NCBI GenBank assembly: GCA_903813345.2
Contig: CAIIXF020000005.1
Span: 36,213,375-36,277,374 of the forward strand
Direction: 5' to 3'
DNA length: 64,000 nt
Source: Owenia fusiformis
Taxonomy: Eukaryota > Annelida > Polychaeta > Sabellida > Oweniidae
The position numbers and the translations under genes were made by a program. This document shows positions 13,039 through 26,023 of the stretch, piece by piece; positions within the stretch are counted from its first letter, which is position 1; the number at the start of each line of letters is the position of its first letter. Below the pieces are notes generated by a model. It was not told the DNA's origin, did not search any database, and saw only the letters and a list, made by a program, of their open reading frames with translations.

Positions 13039-16000
13039 CTGAGTCATAGAAGATTACGTCCATACGTCCATACGCACAAAAATGGAAAAGGAGGGAGGGT
13101 AGACACAACAGAATTACCAACAACCTTAAAAGGAACTTATATATAGGGACTCACTACATGTAGACTCACATTAAATCAGGACTCACTTTAGGTCTGAACT
13201 CACAAGCTTATGTAGGTTCATATTAGATATTTACTTACCAATTGCATGGCACATTTTCATTTACTATTACACAATTGACATAAACCGTTACTATTTTGTT
13301 TGTATCTTGAGGAAATATAGCACTCACCTGAAAATACACAAAAAAAATTGATTAATATTTTGAACATTTACGCATGTATATAAATTAAATTGAAAATCAA
13401 AAGCAAAAGAATTTTTTTATTATCTAGATCGATTTCCAGGAAAACTGATATATTTGTTAAAAACATGTTTCATGTAATTAAACTTGTGTCAGTTAGTGCA
13501 TGCATGTAATTTCTGAAGACATATGTGTGTTGTTTGTTATCTGATTTTTTACAGAATTTTCCAGGAAAAACCATGAAATTCAAGAAGTCATCAAATCATT
13601 AAATTATCAGTCATTATGAGTTGATATTTCTCACGTAATTCTTATTTTTCTGGTATTTTTCTTGAGACAGTTAATTAAACAAAAGAAAGTGAGCAGTCTC
13701 ATGTTTACCTTTGTATCGTTTATACCACAACTTCATAGAGCCTGTTCTATAGACTGGGTTTGTACCTAATTAGCACTACTCTCAAATAACAGGTATTCCC
13801 TTGGTGGCATTTTTTGCCATTTGGGGACAATTGTATTGTCATATTTACACCTAAGACTGCTAGCTGTGGATCTACAGGTGTTAATATTTAATAAGACTGA
13901 TTAAAACTAGTTTATATACCTGTAACGAATACTCCCAGGTGACCTAGGAAATGTTCTAATAGTTAATAGACCTGTAAATGTGATCTCTATGAACTGGTGT
14001 TGCGTGAACGGCAATGTGAATTATACCCAAAGGTACAAGTTGGCCCATGGGGCCCCCACTCATTGTTATCAGGCACGATCTACGAGTTCCCTATCCTTAA
14101 TTAACAAGCTAAATATTTCATACAAATGAAAAGCTTACATTGTCATGAAATGTGAAAATGAATTAGTACAATTGTTTGTAGAGTTTTGGCATGATTTGCT
14201 GCGTTTTGGGAACCATTGGGATACGACTTAATTTGAATTAAAAAATAGTGTGAATTTCCAAGTTATTGTAACACACTATTAGATGATTAGGGAAGTGTTT
14301 TGGTTAGTCTGCAATAGCCCCAATGGGGTTAATAGTTGCCGTCGAGTCTCGTAACACTATAAAATACAATGAGTAAACAATTGCATTTGTATTACATGCG
14401 TGATTTTACACATTGGGATAATCCTGGGATTAATCCTATAGATAATCCAAATACAGATTAATAGGTAATTAAAAATTATACATACTGTATATTCTCAGGT
14501 CCTTGCAATTGGCTCACATTTTCTCCAATTCAAATTAGATTATTGGGAACAAAAAAAAATCATTTAAAAGTTGATTGATGCATTGGCCTTCAAGAAATGT
14601 TTCCATTTCAAAAGTCAATGAATAAATTAAACAACTCTACGGGCATTCTTGATTCTTCCATCTGTTAACACATTAACCCAGAATGAAAGGAGGATTCTGG
14701 ATTATTTAATTAATCACCTTTAAATCAGTTTGCCTATGTTTTGCATGTTAAACAATCCATGATTAAAATTTGATACTTCGTTTTTATACCATTTTTCAGT
14801 TTTTTTATCAAAACTTTTGATTGGTCTTCAATGGATGAATAACTTTGAAATAGGTCCTAATTCTACTTAATAAAATTCCTAATACTAAGAAACTATTTTG
14901 TGGTGAAAAAATATAATTCCTTAGATTAAGACACTAAATTAAATCATTGTGAAGAATGGCTTCATTTGTTTTTATTAAAGTTTTGTTAATTTTCAAAATT
15001 TGATTAAAGGGACTGCTAACTGAAGATTGCAGCATGTAAAGTAAAACAAAACTTGAACAGTGAAATATCTTTCATATTGTTACATACCTTTCCATAAGTT
15101 ATATTTTAAAGATCTAAACAAGATTCATTTCCAGTTAATAGCGAAAAGACACAATCTTTTCAAACGCCCCTCATATTTGCTCTTCAAAAGGAAGAAATAA
15201 AAAGAACCTTGATTCGTAATAATCCAAGTACATTCCCATGCCAGACTGTATCTGGTATAGTCATTCTAATGTGATAGAGAAATGTGTATCTTTGTAGTTG
15301 ACTGCACAGAGCCAAGATAAACCTTTCCTCAATAATAAAAAGCCATGGTGGTCATAATTTGCCTCGCAAAAACTTGATAAAACTATGCGAGATTACCAAG
15401 AATTATCTCTCATTCCTGAGAAAATCATGTTGTCACGTGTACAGGTTAATTCATTCTTGTTTTAGAGAGGAATTGTGTAAAATATGTGTCTACCGTGAAA
15501 TTATCTGGAGGACCTGTAATCAAGCTAGATCAGATTAACCCAATGAAAATCCTCGGAAATCCCCACCATTAACAAACAGGGAACCTCTTTAGAAATTCAC
15601 ATTGGTAAAATTACTGATTTTCCTTAAGGTAGTTGTGAAGTTAATAAAGACATGAAAGTGATTACATTGTAATGGGCAAACGGATGAAAATAAATGACAA
15701 AGCGTTCACATAATGATTGAAATAAATGCAAAATGTTACCATTAATGAAAGAATTGAAGATGAGCAACATAAAACTATTTCTCTAAATGAAACAATGACA
15801 AAGACACATTATTTCCCTAAATCATCCTGAATGTCCTGTTCGAAGCAATATTATGAAATATTTTTTCGAGATAAATTATTCTTAAAGTAAACTTCAAAAT
15901 CAAGACATATTTATTTTCGTATATATCTGACCACGAATGTAATTCAATTGGTGCATTCATCAAATTTTTGGAGTAAAAACAGAAGATACAAAAATGGTTG

Positions 16001-19000
16001 ATAGTATCGTGTATTGCTTCAAACTATCTCCACCCCCATCCCCCAACCCTCCTGATACCCTACAAGGTAAAGTAGACAAGGGGGGTCTTGATATAGAACT
16101 GAATGATTCTTTTATTCCTGACATTTTAGCCATATATTATACAGTGTTTCATCTTCACATCAAACTCTCATTATCTGACTAATTTCTGCCCATGCCTCCC
16201 AATATGCAAGTCAGGATAGATTATGGTGAATCAGCCATCCAAAATATTTTCCAAAAGATCAAAACTAATTTCAATTTTTCTCAAAAAAAATTGAATTAAG
16301 TGTCTGATCTTATATCAGTTTTGTATACCTAAGAGTATCAACGTCATACTTCCTTAATTGATTTATCAAAAATTTCTCTATTTTTTGTGTTATTTGCAGA
16401 ATAAAATATGACCTCCATGGTAGTTCTCCAAGAGAGGAACCAATTAACGTTCCAGTAACTGGTCATCAGAGAATGTGAATTACCTATGAATCAAAGATCA
16501 CCAAGGACATGTTTTTAGTTTTACATGTAGTATTCAATAGAATTTGTAAATGAATAAATATTCAAAGATATTGGCTGTGTATAACATTTTTTAGGAAATT
16601 AAGGAAAATTTAAGACTTTGTGAATATTTAATAGATGATTGACAAGAAATAAACATAGCTATCTAGTATCTAGTATGAGATTTTTAGCATGGGAAGGTAG
16701 AGGAAATAGTGGCTATCCTATCACTAACTCATTTAATTGAATTATTTCTGTACTTTTGACAAAATAACAAGTCGATCTTCAAAAGAAACATATTCTCCAT
16801 AATAATCCATGTATGAAGGTAAGCTTCAAAAATGCTGTATTTTAAGTGAAACATTATTTATTCATTTCACTCAAATAGATTTCATCAAAAGTTTTCTGAA
16901 TATGTTTTTATTTCAATTTGAATTGTGGAATAAGAAACATTGCTTTCTTAAATTAAAATGTATAAAACAAAGATAACCATTAAAAACTGTATATGAAAGT
17001 CATTTTTAATTTAATGTGATAAATAGTATTAATATGGATATTTTGAAAGTCAATGAATCACAATTTCAATAAACAATAAATGGAAGACAATAAATGGATA
17101 AATAATATGAAAATCATAGCCCTTAAGATGGACACTGCGATAGTTGACCCCTTTAGACAAGATATTTATTTAATCTTGTTTAAAATATCATTAAAAGCGA
17201 GAAACAGACATTTTGATAAATTGAAATCTTGAAAAATATGACATATTGAATGATGGATCATTGAATAAAAAGTCAGAAGGCCAATTCATGATTTTATCAA
17301 AAATATTTTCTGTGATAACATTCTATAAGCAGCTGAGCCAAAGACAAAGGGGTCGTAGATAAAGCTGACAATGTCTCTTTTATTTTGAGAACTTTCCCTT
17401 TTTGAAATTGCCGATATATTGTGTCAGATTTGAATAGAAGAAGTTGTAAAGAATGTGATATCTATGTCTGATTACACAAGGTCATTTGATACATCGTTCT
17501 TCTTCCGTCAAATTACATCCGCAGTGAATACATCATGACCCACCCCATCAATAATCTACAGAATCAATACATCACCAAATGTTTTTTATACCACATGAAT
17601 TCTTGGACAGTATATATAGATACTAAAGTATTATCTCCTTCCCTTGCAATACTATTACCTTTAAAACAATTAGTAAAATTAAAAATATATAAATAGGTAT
17701 TTCATGAAAGTGATCTTAAAGGAATATAACTCAATGCCAATTATGTTTAGAATTATTGTCAAATATATAATGTCGCGACCATATTTGATTGGTATCTTTA
17801 TTTATTCCCTACTCTACTGTTAAAAGCACACTTTAAAGAATATACCAAAATGATAATTCATTGCTGAAAATGTTGACATGATGAATGTCGTCATATGTAT
17901 TTTCTTTGTAAATCCTCCTCATGGGGAATGTTCCAAACTTAAATTGAACACCGAGTTTCATCTCTGTCACCCGGAATATGAGTCCACAAGGAACCAAACT
18001 GACACTGAAAAAATCCACAAGTTGCAAAGGAGGTCCCATTGTAATCTATGAAGACTTGTTCAAGTGACTTTATTCTATTAACAGGGCCGTAATAAATAGG
18101 GACAAGAAGATATCGGCAAACCCACAGAGACTAAATATAAGCCATCATCCTTCGAAAAGTTGGCAGAAAATGAAGTTAAAATCCCCAAAAGGGCTTCATT
18201 AGTGGCTGCAGTCTATTTACCCGCCTTATTCACTACAAGTGTACTTATACTAACCTGATAAAGGGAACCCATACTGAAAATCATCGAAATTCCACAATTT
18301 CGCACAATAACTCTTAAAAGATGATCGTAAACCTGATTTTTAAGATTATGCTATAATTCAGAATATATTTCTCAAGACCAGATCCATAATTTCTTCCCTA
18401 TAATCATTTATACTTTATTCACATGTAAAAATGTAACCATCAATTTACAGAAGGTCTTTCTTGTGGGGCTCTTGTAGCACTGAATATACACACAATACAG
18501 GTAGACACTCCTTTATAAGAATATTTGTCAAGATTAGGCAAAATAGAATTCGATAAAAAAAGAATAAAAGTATGTTTTTGTGTTCTAGCCCTCTTAGAGC
18601 AATATATCTACTAAATGTAGTTACCTATTTATTCATTGAACAGTAGATACAAATATATTCTAGAAACTAACCATAGTAATAATAAATAGACAACATATTC
18701 GCTAATGTTGACTTTGTAATACAGTGCAATTGTCTGGTCCAACCATATATGGTTAAAGAATTCCAGAAAAACACTGAACCAATATTTATGTAATATTTTT
18801 TGAAAAATGCAACAGGGTTAATGCAGGCCTGGAATCTTGAAACAACAACGACATTAAAAAAGCATAGAAGATAGCTCTAAGAGTGGCAAATTGAAAATTA
18901 CTGCGTAACAATGACAACTGCTAAAATATTGTTGTCAGTATTGCAAATAGGAATTTTAGTATGTACTAGAACTTGGGAATGGGTGATTTGTCACCAATCG

Positions 19001-19993
19001 AGTTCCTTTGGGAGTCTTATCTACTAGTGCCTAATACTGAATCTAAGCTCACCTATTAATAACGTAACATGGGGTCACATTTTAAAACACAAATTTCAGT
19101 CAAAAAGATCGAACAAATCAAGGTATCAAGTAAACAGGTTTAAATGGAAGACTCGAAATTGTATGGAAATGCAAAAAATTTGACACTTTAGTCAAATTTA
19201 ACAGAGCAATATTGAGGAAAAGAGTGACCAAATTGAAATATTGAATTCTGGACGTGATGAGACTTGCCTTTAATAACATGTAATGCTCATCTACAGATGC
19301 AGCCCTCTTTGCTCCCGAAACAATTCATCTCATCTATTATGAATGAAGTCATAGAATTTATTATCCTATCTGCTTTTATGGCCCAGAATTGTATTAGCCG
19401 GGAAGCAGGAATTCCCATTTGTCCGATCGATACAATCGGCACCTTGTTTTTCGTTATCATGGGAGTATATGCTTTGGTCCTGAGTGACTAAACATGTACT
19501 TCGGGAATAGACTGTTGTCTGTCATTCTAGTTGCACGATGTGTACTTTGCACTGATGTATTGCTATCATTTTAATAAATGGTAATGGAATTAAAGAACAA
19601 TACCATCAAGTATTTTATGAATACCAGAAGCTATAAAATATATATTAAACCATTAATTTGTGTATGTCAGACAATGTCATGATTGAGATGTTTCAATGCA
19701 AGCTGAGCAACAATAATAATAGCAGCTATTATACCCCAGTATTTGAAATGAAGGGTCTGAAAGCCTTTTTATAAAATGGGTATACGGTGTCATCTTGTGT
19801 TTGTTTCTCGAACATAACATGGTATTAGAGTTGATAATGAAAAATCTAAATAAATTGAATATCACAGATGTGATCTATATGATCCATCTGAGAAAAAACA
19901 CTGCATGATGACAAAGATAATCTCAAAGAATCAAGTCCTAGATCAAGATGGCCTTATAGTAAAACAACTAGAGATAAACAGTTGCACAAATAT

Positions 19994-20011
19994 AAAGAAA
20001 GAAAGAAAGAA
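19994..20011. repeat. Short AAAG microsatellite
   Basis: About four and a half tandem copies of AAAG. A further GA-rich simple tract lies nearby at 20514-20538. Confidence 0.85.
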
Positions 20012-21465
20012 CAATGAGGTTGAAGGTACATCAGGGATTGCAATCATGGGACAATTCTTAACCATTACGCTAATAGTTTTGTAGTTGGATTTGTGAAGTA
20101 GCATCAACAAAATCCACTCAATGTATGAGACCAGGAGAAAATTCTGCGATCATTACCATTACCTCGGTTTAAAATCCTACGCCATTCCACCCCCATCTAT
20201 GGCTACTCAGCATCGTGTCTCTTAAAGTTCGATGAACTGATCCATTTTTCCGGAACTTCCTCACAATTTAGACTGTCAAGTACATGCCTGTTTCATTTAT
20301 TCCTTGTTGATTCTACTCTTTTCCATTGAATTTTGGATTTTAATTCATGACCTCTTTGAAATTTCTCACATGGGTTATACAGTGTTTAATTTGTCCCAAG
20401 GGTGGCATTGGGCCTTAGAGGATTCTACTCTCTAATGTGCAGCAGACAATACTTATTCTTGGCATTATATGCATTTGCTTGATTGCCTCTATGTAAAGTT
20501 TATAGCTCTGTCACAGAGAGAGAGAAAGAGGAGAGAGCTCTTGTCCTTTGGATGCGTAAAATAAATAAACATAAAAATGAACTTGATGGGATCGCGGATG
20601 ATGAACCTTTACTGACATTAACAATGTATTAATGAATTTAAATGTTAAAAATTTCATGAAGTCTAAAATCATTATAGCGATATTTATTGTAAAATAAATA
20701 AAAGTCCATCATGGGACAAACCATGAAACTTTCCACATATCACAGGAATACATTACCTGCGATTCAGAACAAGAGCCCAAGAACTGGTAGATACATCACA
20801 TTTACCTCCTCCCAAAAGCATTAAAGTACACATACTTATTCTTTAAAATGGTTTCCTTTATATGGCAGTAGTTATAAGTGTACTGGTATAATCCTAAATT
20901 GAAATAATTATATCAAATGTAACTCTGATTTCTAGTCCATAAGGCCATACATTAATACAATTTATATTTAGGTAGATATAAATAGGAAACAGAACATTAA
21001 CCACCTACTTATTAAACTAACATTTCACATCCGGCAGTTGATCAGTGTAATATAATAGAAATAAAATTACCATTATATATCTGTACATTGACTAATCTTG
21101 TCTAATTTCATTATCTGCTACTGTAGGTAGGCAAACTCAACGACATGACCAATATTTTGGAATGATCATCTATGCTTACAAATATATTGATCTCATTGGT
21201 GTTCTCTAGAAAGACAGTGGTTCTATGCTTACTTTTGGATCTGTGAAATCAACCCAAATATCACATCCAATGTCGCATCTAAGTCAAACAGCCTGGTGAG
21301 AACATCCTCCAAATGCAAGCCTCAAGATATCATGCAATACGTTCATTCCTTCTTCAACAGAATGAGGTACGGGTTCTGGAGGCCTGTGTTCAGAGGATGA
21401 TTGGGGAAGTCATACCAGAGTTTTTGTTTTGGTGATACCTTGATAGCTCAAGATCGCAGTTTGAA

Positions 21466-21523
21466 CATTACATGTACATGTACATAATGTACCTTACATG
21501 TACACATTACATGTACATTATGA
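21466..21523. repeat. ACATGTAC palindrome-rich cluster
   Basis: The palindromic core ACATGTAC recurs several times together with ATTACATGTAC and CATTATG, giving overlapping direct and inverted repeats that could fold in several registers. Low-complexity repeat. No gene. Confidence 0.75.
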
Positions 21524-21723
21524 TAAACTATGTCATCTCCCTTAGGTTTTTGTTGAAGGCGGAAAAAATGTGATAAAGATAACAGAACAGAGAAGATTTC
21601 ACAGAATTTAGATTTGTATATTTGTTATTTATTTAATGTGATGTCACAATGAAGTGTATGCATCTCCCATATTTCCCACTGACTCCTGAAGGAGAAGTTT
21701 CTCCTACTACATCCTCTCATATA

Positions 21724-21865
21724 CAGTAAAACTTGCACATAATGAACATTCTTTTGCTGAGAAAAAAGGTTCACTGTTGATAGGCGTTCACTACAGAGGG
21801 TAATGTATACAGAAGACAATAGAGTATGTTCCGAAGAAGGGTGTTCTCTAAAGAGAGGTTTTACT
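21724..21865. mobile_element. Decayed Tc1/mariner-type MITE (CAGTAAAAC ends, TA flanks)
   Basis: It begins TA|CAGTAAAACTTG and ends GGTTTTACT|TA. Inside are GTTCACT and GTGTTCTCTAAAGAGAGG phrases. It matches the family of the element at 58033-58290 (CAGTAAAACC ends with repeated GTGAACACC phrases). TA flanks and CAGT ends are typical of the pogo/mariner group. The final G of the right end is missing. No transposase. Confidence 0.6.
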
Positions 21866-24800
21866 TAAATCCACCTATAAAAGTATGTTTTTTCTGTCAT
21901 GATATTCCAAGATTTATGGAATACATGTGCAAGCTACTTGGGTGTTGGTTCGTATATATGCCTAAATAATATGTAAATTTGAACAATCATGAAATAAAAT
22001 AGGTAGAAATTGCAGAAAATATTAAACAAACAAAAATGTTGAAGATTATGTCAGAAAAAAAGGTGAGGATTAAAGGTTTACCTGATACATAAAGTATTAT
22101 AAGGGTCAATGTTTTGAAGCTTCCCCATTAGCATTCAGTACACAGTATCAATTTACTCCTTATAGTTTTAGTAAAATTAGTAGCTTTTGATGTACTAAAA
22201 TGATACATAATTTTATAATGACTTCAGCCGCTAATTACTTGCCATCTGCCTACAACCAGTCCCTTTAATCTATCAAAACTTTCACTCATAAAATCTCGCG
22301 ATTTAGATTTGGGAAAGTGGAACGCCTCATTGAGCAGAAACAATGGGGAATGATCGGTCCTAATGGTATAAATATTTCTAAATACCTCATTTGTCAAGAA
22401 TTGTCAAATGTTGGTTAGACTTTGAATTTATAACTCAGTTGAAATTTATTAAATTTTGTAAATGTTTTGGGGTCAATGATTTTGCTTGTGATTTCTAGGT
22501 GTGGTAGGTTGACTCCCATTTATGCAGGTTTTTAGATAATGACACCTTTGGGGGTCGGAGAAAGTGCCTCATGTATATTCAAAATGTCAACATGGCTATG
22601 ACTTAAAATATGAAATAAAGTAAAAAACAGTGGTATAGACAAAAATTGAAGGCATTATAAACGGGCATTTACTGAACACACTAAATTATATAGAAATACA
22701 AGAAAATCATACATTTCATTCTTTAGAAAGAAATGATATAAAAGGTGAGAGGAGATTATATTTAAAACATGAGCTGGCCGGTGTCATCAACGTGACACTA
22801 TTTAGATCTATTTAGCCCATGAGCATGCTTCATTGAATTCTATTAACCCTAGTTAAACCAATCAGAAATAGGCATTAGTTAAAGTTAAATTTGCCATAAA
22901 ATCCAGCCAAACTTGAGTAATTTGCCGTAGATGGAAAACAAGAGACAGAATTTTGGATTTTGGTCACAGGAGCCCTAGAGAATCGAAACAATTAAAAGGT
23001 TAGATCTTATATTGAGAAGTCTGATATAGTATTAACCCTGATCTAATCATGCATGTAATGGAGTCAAACTTTAACTAATTTTATTCTGTTGGGAATGCAC
23101 TGCAAAGAGTGGCTAATGATATCGGTGCCAAAACATTCATATTTAAAGGCTTTTGAATTCGTGGGGTCATAATTATTTTGGGTTAGAGCAATTTACTATT
23201 GAGGTCTACTGGGAGAAAATCTGAACTAGACTAAAATATTAGCTCAGATAAAATTCAACAGCAAAGACAAATTGCTTGGCACTTGGACAACTCAATTTCA
23301 AATAAAATGCTCCTCTCTTAAACTTAAATGGAGAAAACAGAGACAAAACATTCCCAGACTCCCACCGCCAATTCCCAAATAATGAAACATTTTCTACTAG
23401 TGGTTAAACCTTGAATGTGTGGTCAATAAACACCTCCTTTCAAAATATGATTAGATATTTCCAAAAGACCTTTGCCCATAAATAAACCATGCAACATGTT
23501 TTAATGCAAACCTGAGGCGAAGAGAAATCTATGACAAATTAATAATAATTATAATCTACATATATTATTAGGAAATAATATGAAGGTAAAATAGTGAAAC
23601 AAGGAGAGAATTGAGTAAGAAGGCACATAATGCTAACAATAATGAGAAAGAAAATCTCAGAAATCTTAAACCCCAAAGGCCAAATGAATCCCTGTTCCTA
23701 TGAAAGGAAATCAAACAATAGGAAAGGGAACAAGAAAATAATACAGATCATTGAAATTTTTGATAGAAAAAATGGTGACACTTCAAGCACGACTGGTAGG
23801 TATAAGAACCAAGAACTTATCAGCGTGAGATTCATTTGTTAGAATATTATTTTCAAACTCCTATCTTTACTTTCTCTGCTATAGCTATTAGTAACCTATA
23901 CATTGACCCTCTTGTAAACAATTTGTGGTCCCAGCGACCTTTCACCCAAAGTGGGTGATTGAAATGTCATCGCGCTGATTTATTGCGCACTATTGTGAAG
24001 ATAAAAAATATACCTGAAATATGAAACTTTTCATTTTGACTTCTGAAATTCAGTGGCATAAAACCTCAATGTCTAATCTTAAATAAAATTCCTCCCATTC
24101 TGTAACCTCTTCAATTTTTACATCTATTTGACATGATTTTTAACTTTACTTAATTAGGCTCTCTTTGACGAGAGATATTTACTTCTTTTGTTTTAACAAT
24201 CTACTGAGTTCTATTGTTTTTTCTTTCAAAACACTGACCACCATGACATTCCTTAACAGGTGTTGCTGATTCATACCTTTCTTCTTTTCTTTGATTTGGA
24301 ACTTTGGTGGCCATTTGGTCTCCAACAGAGAAAAGTCAAATTGATTTATTTCATTTCAGTCTAAGAATTGACATATTGACTAGGCTTTGTTATAAAACAC
24401 TGTGGACATCCAAGAACAGGTTCGATCTATTCATGCTAAAGACTATGCCTATAATAAAATTTTATTGACTCAGAAAAACTGAAAATTATCTCGAATTTTT
24501 CTGATTTCTTCTAATCTTTACAGCTCATTAAGGATGAGTGGTTGAGAAAACTTTTATTTTTCTGGCACTAAATTCATGGTCAATTACATCCGTCATTGCA
24601 GTGCAGGAATTGTTCAATCAATCACCGCAGTTGGAGAAAGGTGAATACGTTTCTTTTTCATTAATTAAAGTCATTCTGCTCAAGTATCTTATGCAAGCTG
24701 CTCTGTGGCAAAACCAATTCCAATTTGACTCTAAAATGACCCCTAGGTGTTAATATTTCAAGGTGTAAGGTTTTTAACACGGGAGTCAATGGAAGTTTTA

Positions 24801-25745
24801 TTTTAAATTAAAAAACAAGCATTTGTATTCAGAAAATATCATAGATTTAAAACACTTTGGATACATTGCAAAAAATCTCAAGTAGGTAGTAGATATTTTG
24901 CATTCACACCTTTTACAAATTATACTGATGATATTCTGAGTGCAAGAAAAACATCAAAAGTATTTTTTGAGAGTTTCAATTTATACTTGCACATAATTAG
25001 ACACACGAAAGATAACATGCCAATCAGGCTCCATCTGAGAGTAATATCACGATGATACTCTTTAGGATGTTATTCTTAATTATAAGAAAATCTCAATTCA
25101 AAAGTAAATAGTCAATTAATATTTTACAGTTTTTGTTAAAAATCTTATATATTCATAACATTTTAAGCAATTCGTAACATGAGATAAAAAGAATATTAAA
25201 AATGAGTTTATCCACGAGACAATAATCAAAATGCATGCAGGGCAACATCTGATATGTACACTCAGATACAGACTAGCTGAAACCGCCAAGTGTTTTAAAA
25301 AAGCAACAAGCGTGTTCCTAGTTGCAACTGACAAGACAAATGTTGATTTAAGATTTATTCCCTAGTGTCAATTACAAGAGATATCCACTGATCAGGGATT
25401 TGCAGTATCATGTATCTGGGGAACTGAAAGGTTAAGGTAGATAAATCATTACACCTGTAGCAACTAATCTGTCTTAGTTAGCTAGCAATCTGATAATTTT
25501 AGGCCTCATTTACACTGTAACAAGGCCTTCAGGGGAGTGCAGAGTATTCTCATGTATGTATGGGCATGTATTGCTATTGGGCCTGAAGGAGAAACAAGGG
25601 GAGGGGAAAATTGCAGGAGAATATTTGAGACCTCCAATGATCCACAGAGGTGAAGGAATTCAAAGGTTTGAGGCCCAATTATCAATACCACTGCTATAAT
25701 AACTGTAAAGTATATGATATTGTAAATTGTTTGGTCATTTTCACT

Positions 25746-26023
25746 GCCACTCTGCCAGTGACTCCCAAAGGAGATGCCACTCAGCCAGTGACTCCCAAAG
25801 GAGATGCCACTCAGCCAGTGACTCCCAAAGGAGATGCCACTCAGCCAGTGACTTTCAAAGGAGATGCCACTCAGCCAGTGACTCCCAAAGGAGATGCCTT
25901 ATAGCCAGTGACTCCCAAAGGAGATGCCACTCAGCCAGTGACTCCCAAAGGAGATGTCACTCAGCCAGTGACTCCCAAAGGAGATGTCACTCAGCCAGTG
26001 ACTCCCAAAGGAGATGCCACTCT
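25746..26023. repeat. Minisatellite: nine tandem copies of a 30-bp unit plus 8 bp
   Basis: The unit, GCCACTCAGCCAGTGACTCC followed by CAAAGGAGAT, is repeated head to tail nine times from 25746 to 26015, followed by an 8-bp partial unit. Copies differ at only one or a few bases; copy 6 starts GCCTTATAG. Because 30 is divisible by three, frames stay open across the array and could encode a repeated decapeptide such as ATQPVTPKGD. The plus-strand frame with that peptide has no ATG start and is broken by TAG in copy 6. Coding is therefore unlikely. There are no spacers, so it is not a CRISPR array. Confidence 0.95.

Noticed and set aside
25650-25904. Plus-strand open frame encoding repeated ATQPVTPKGD decapeptides
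   Set aside because: It starts with GTG, not ATG, ends inside the array at a TAG created by variation in copy 6, and consists mainly of the minisatellite. No sign of a real gene.
25746-26023. Regular 30-bp repeats as a CRISPR array
   Set aside because: Units are head to tail with no spacers, and the genome is clearly eukaryotic.
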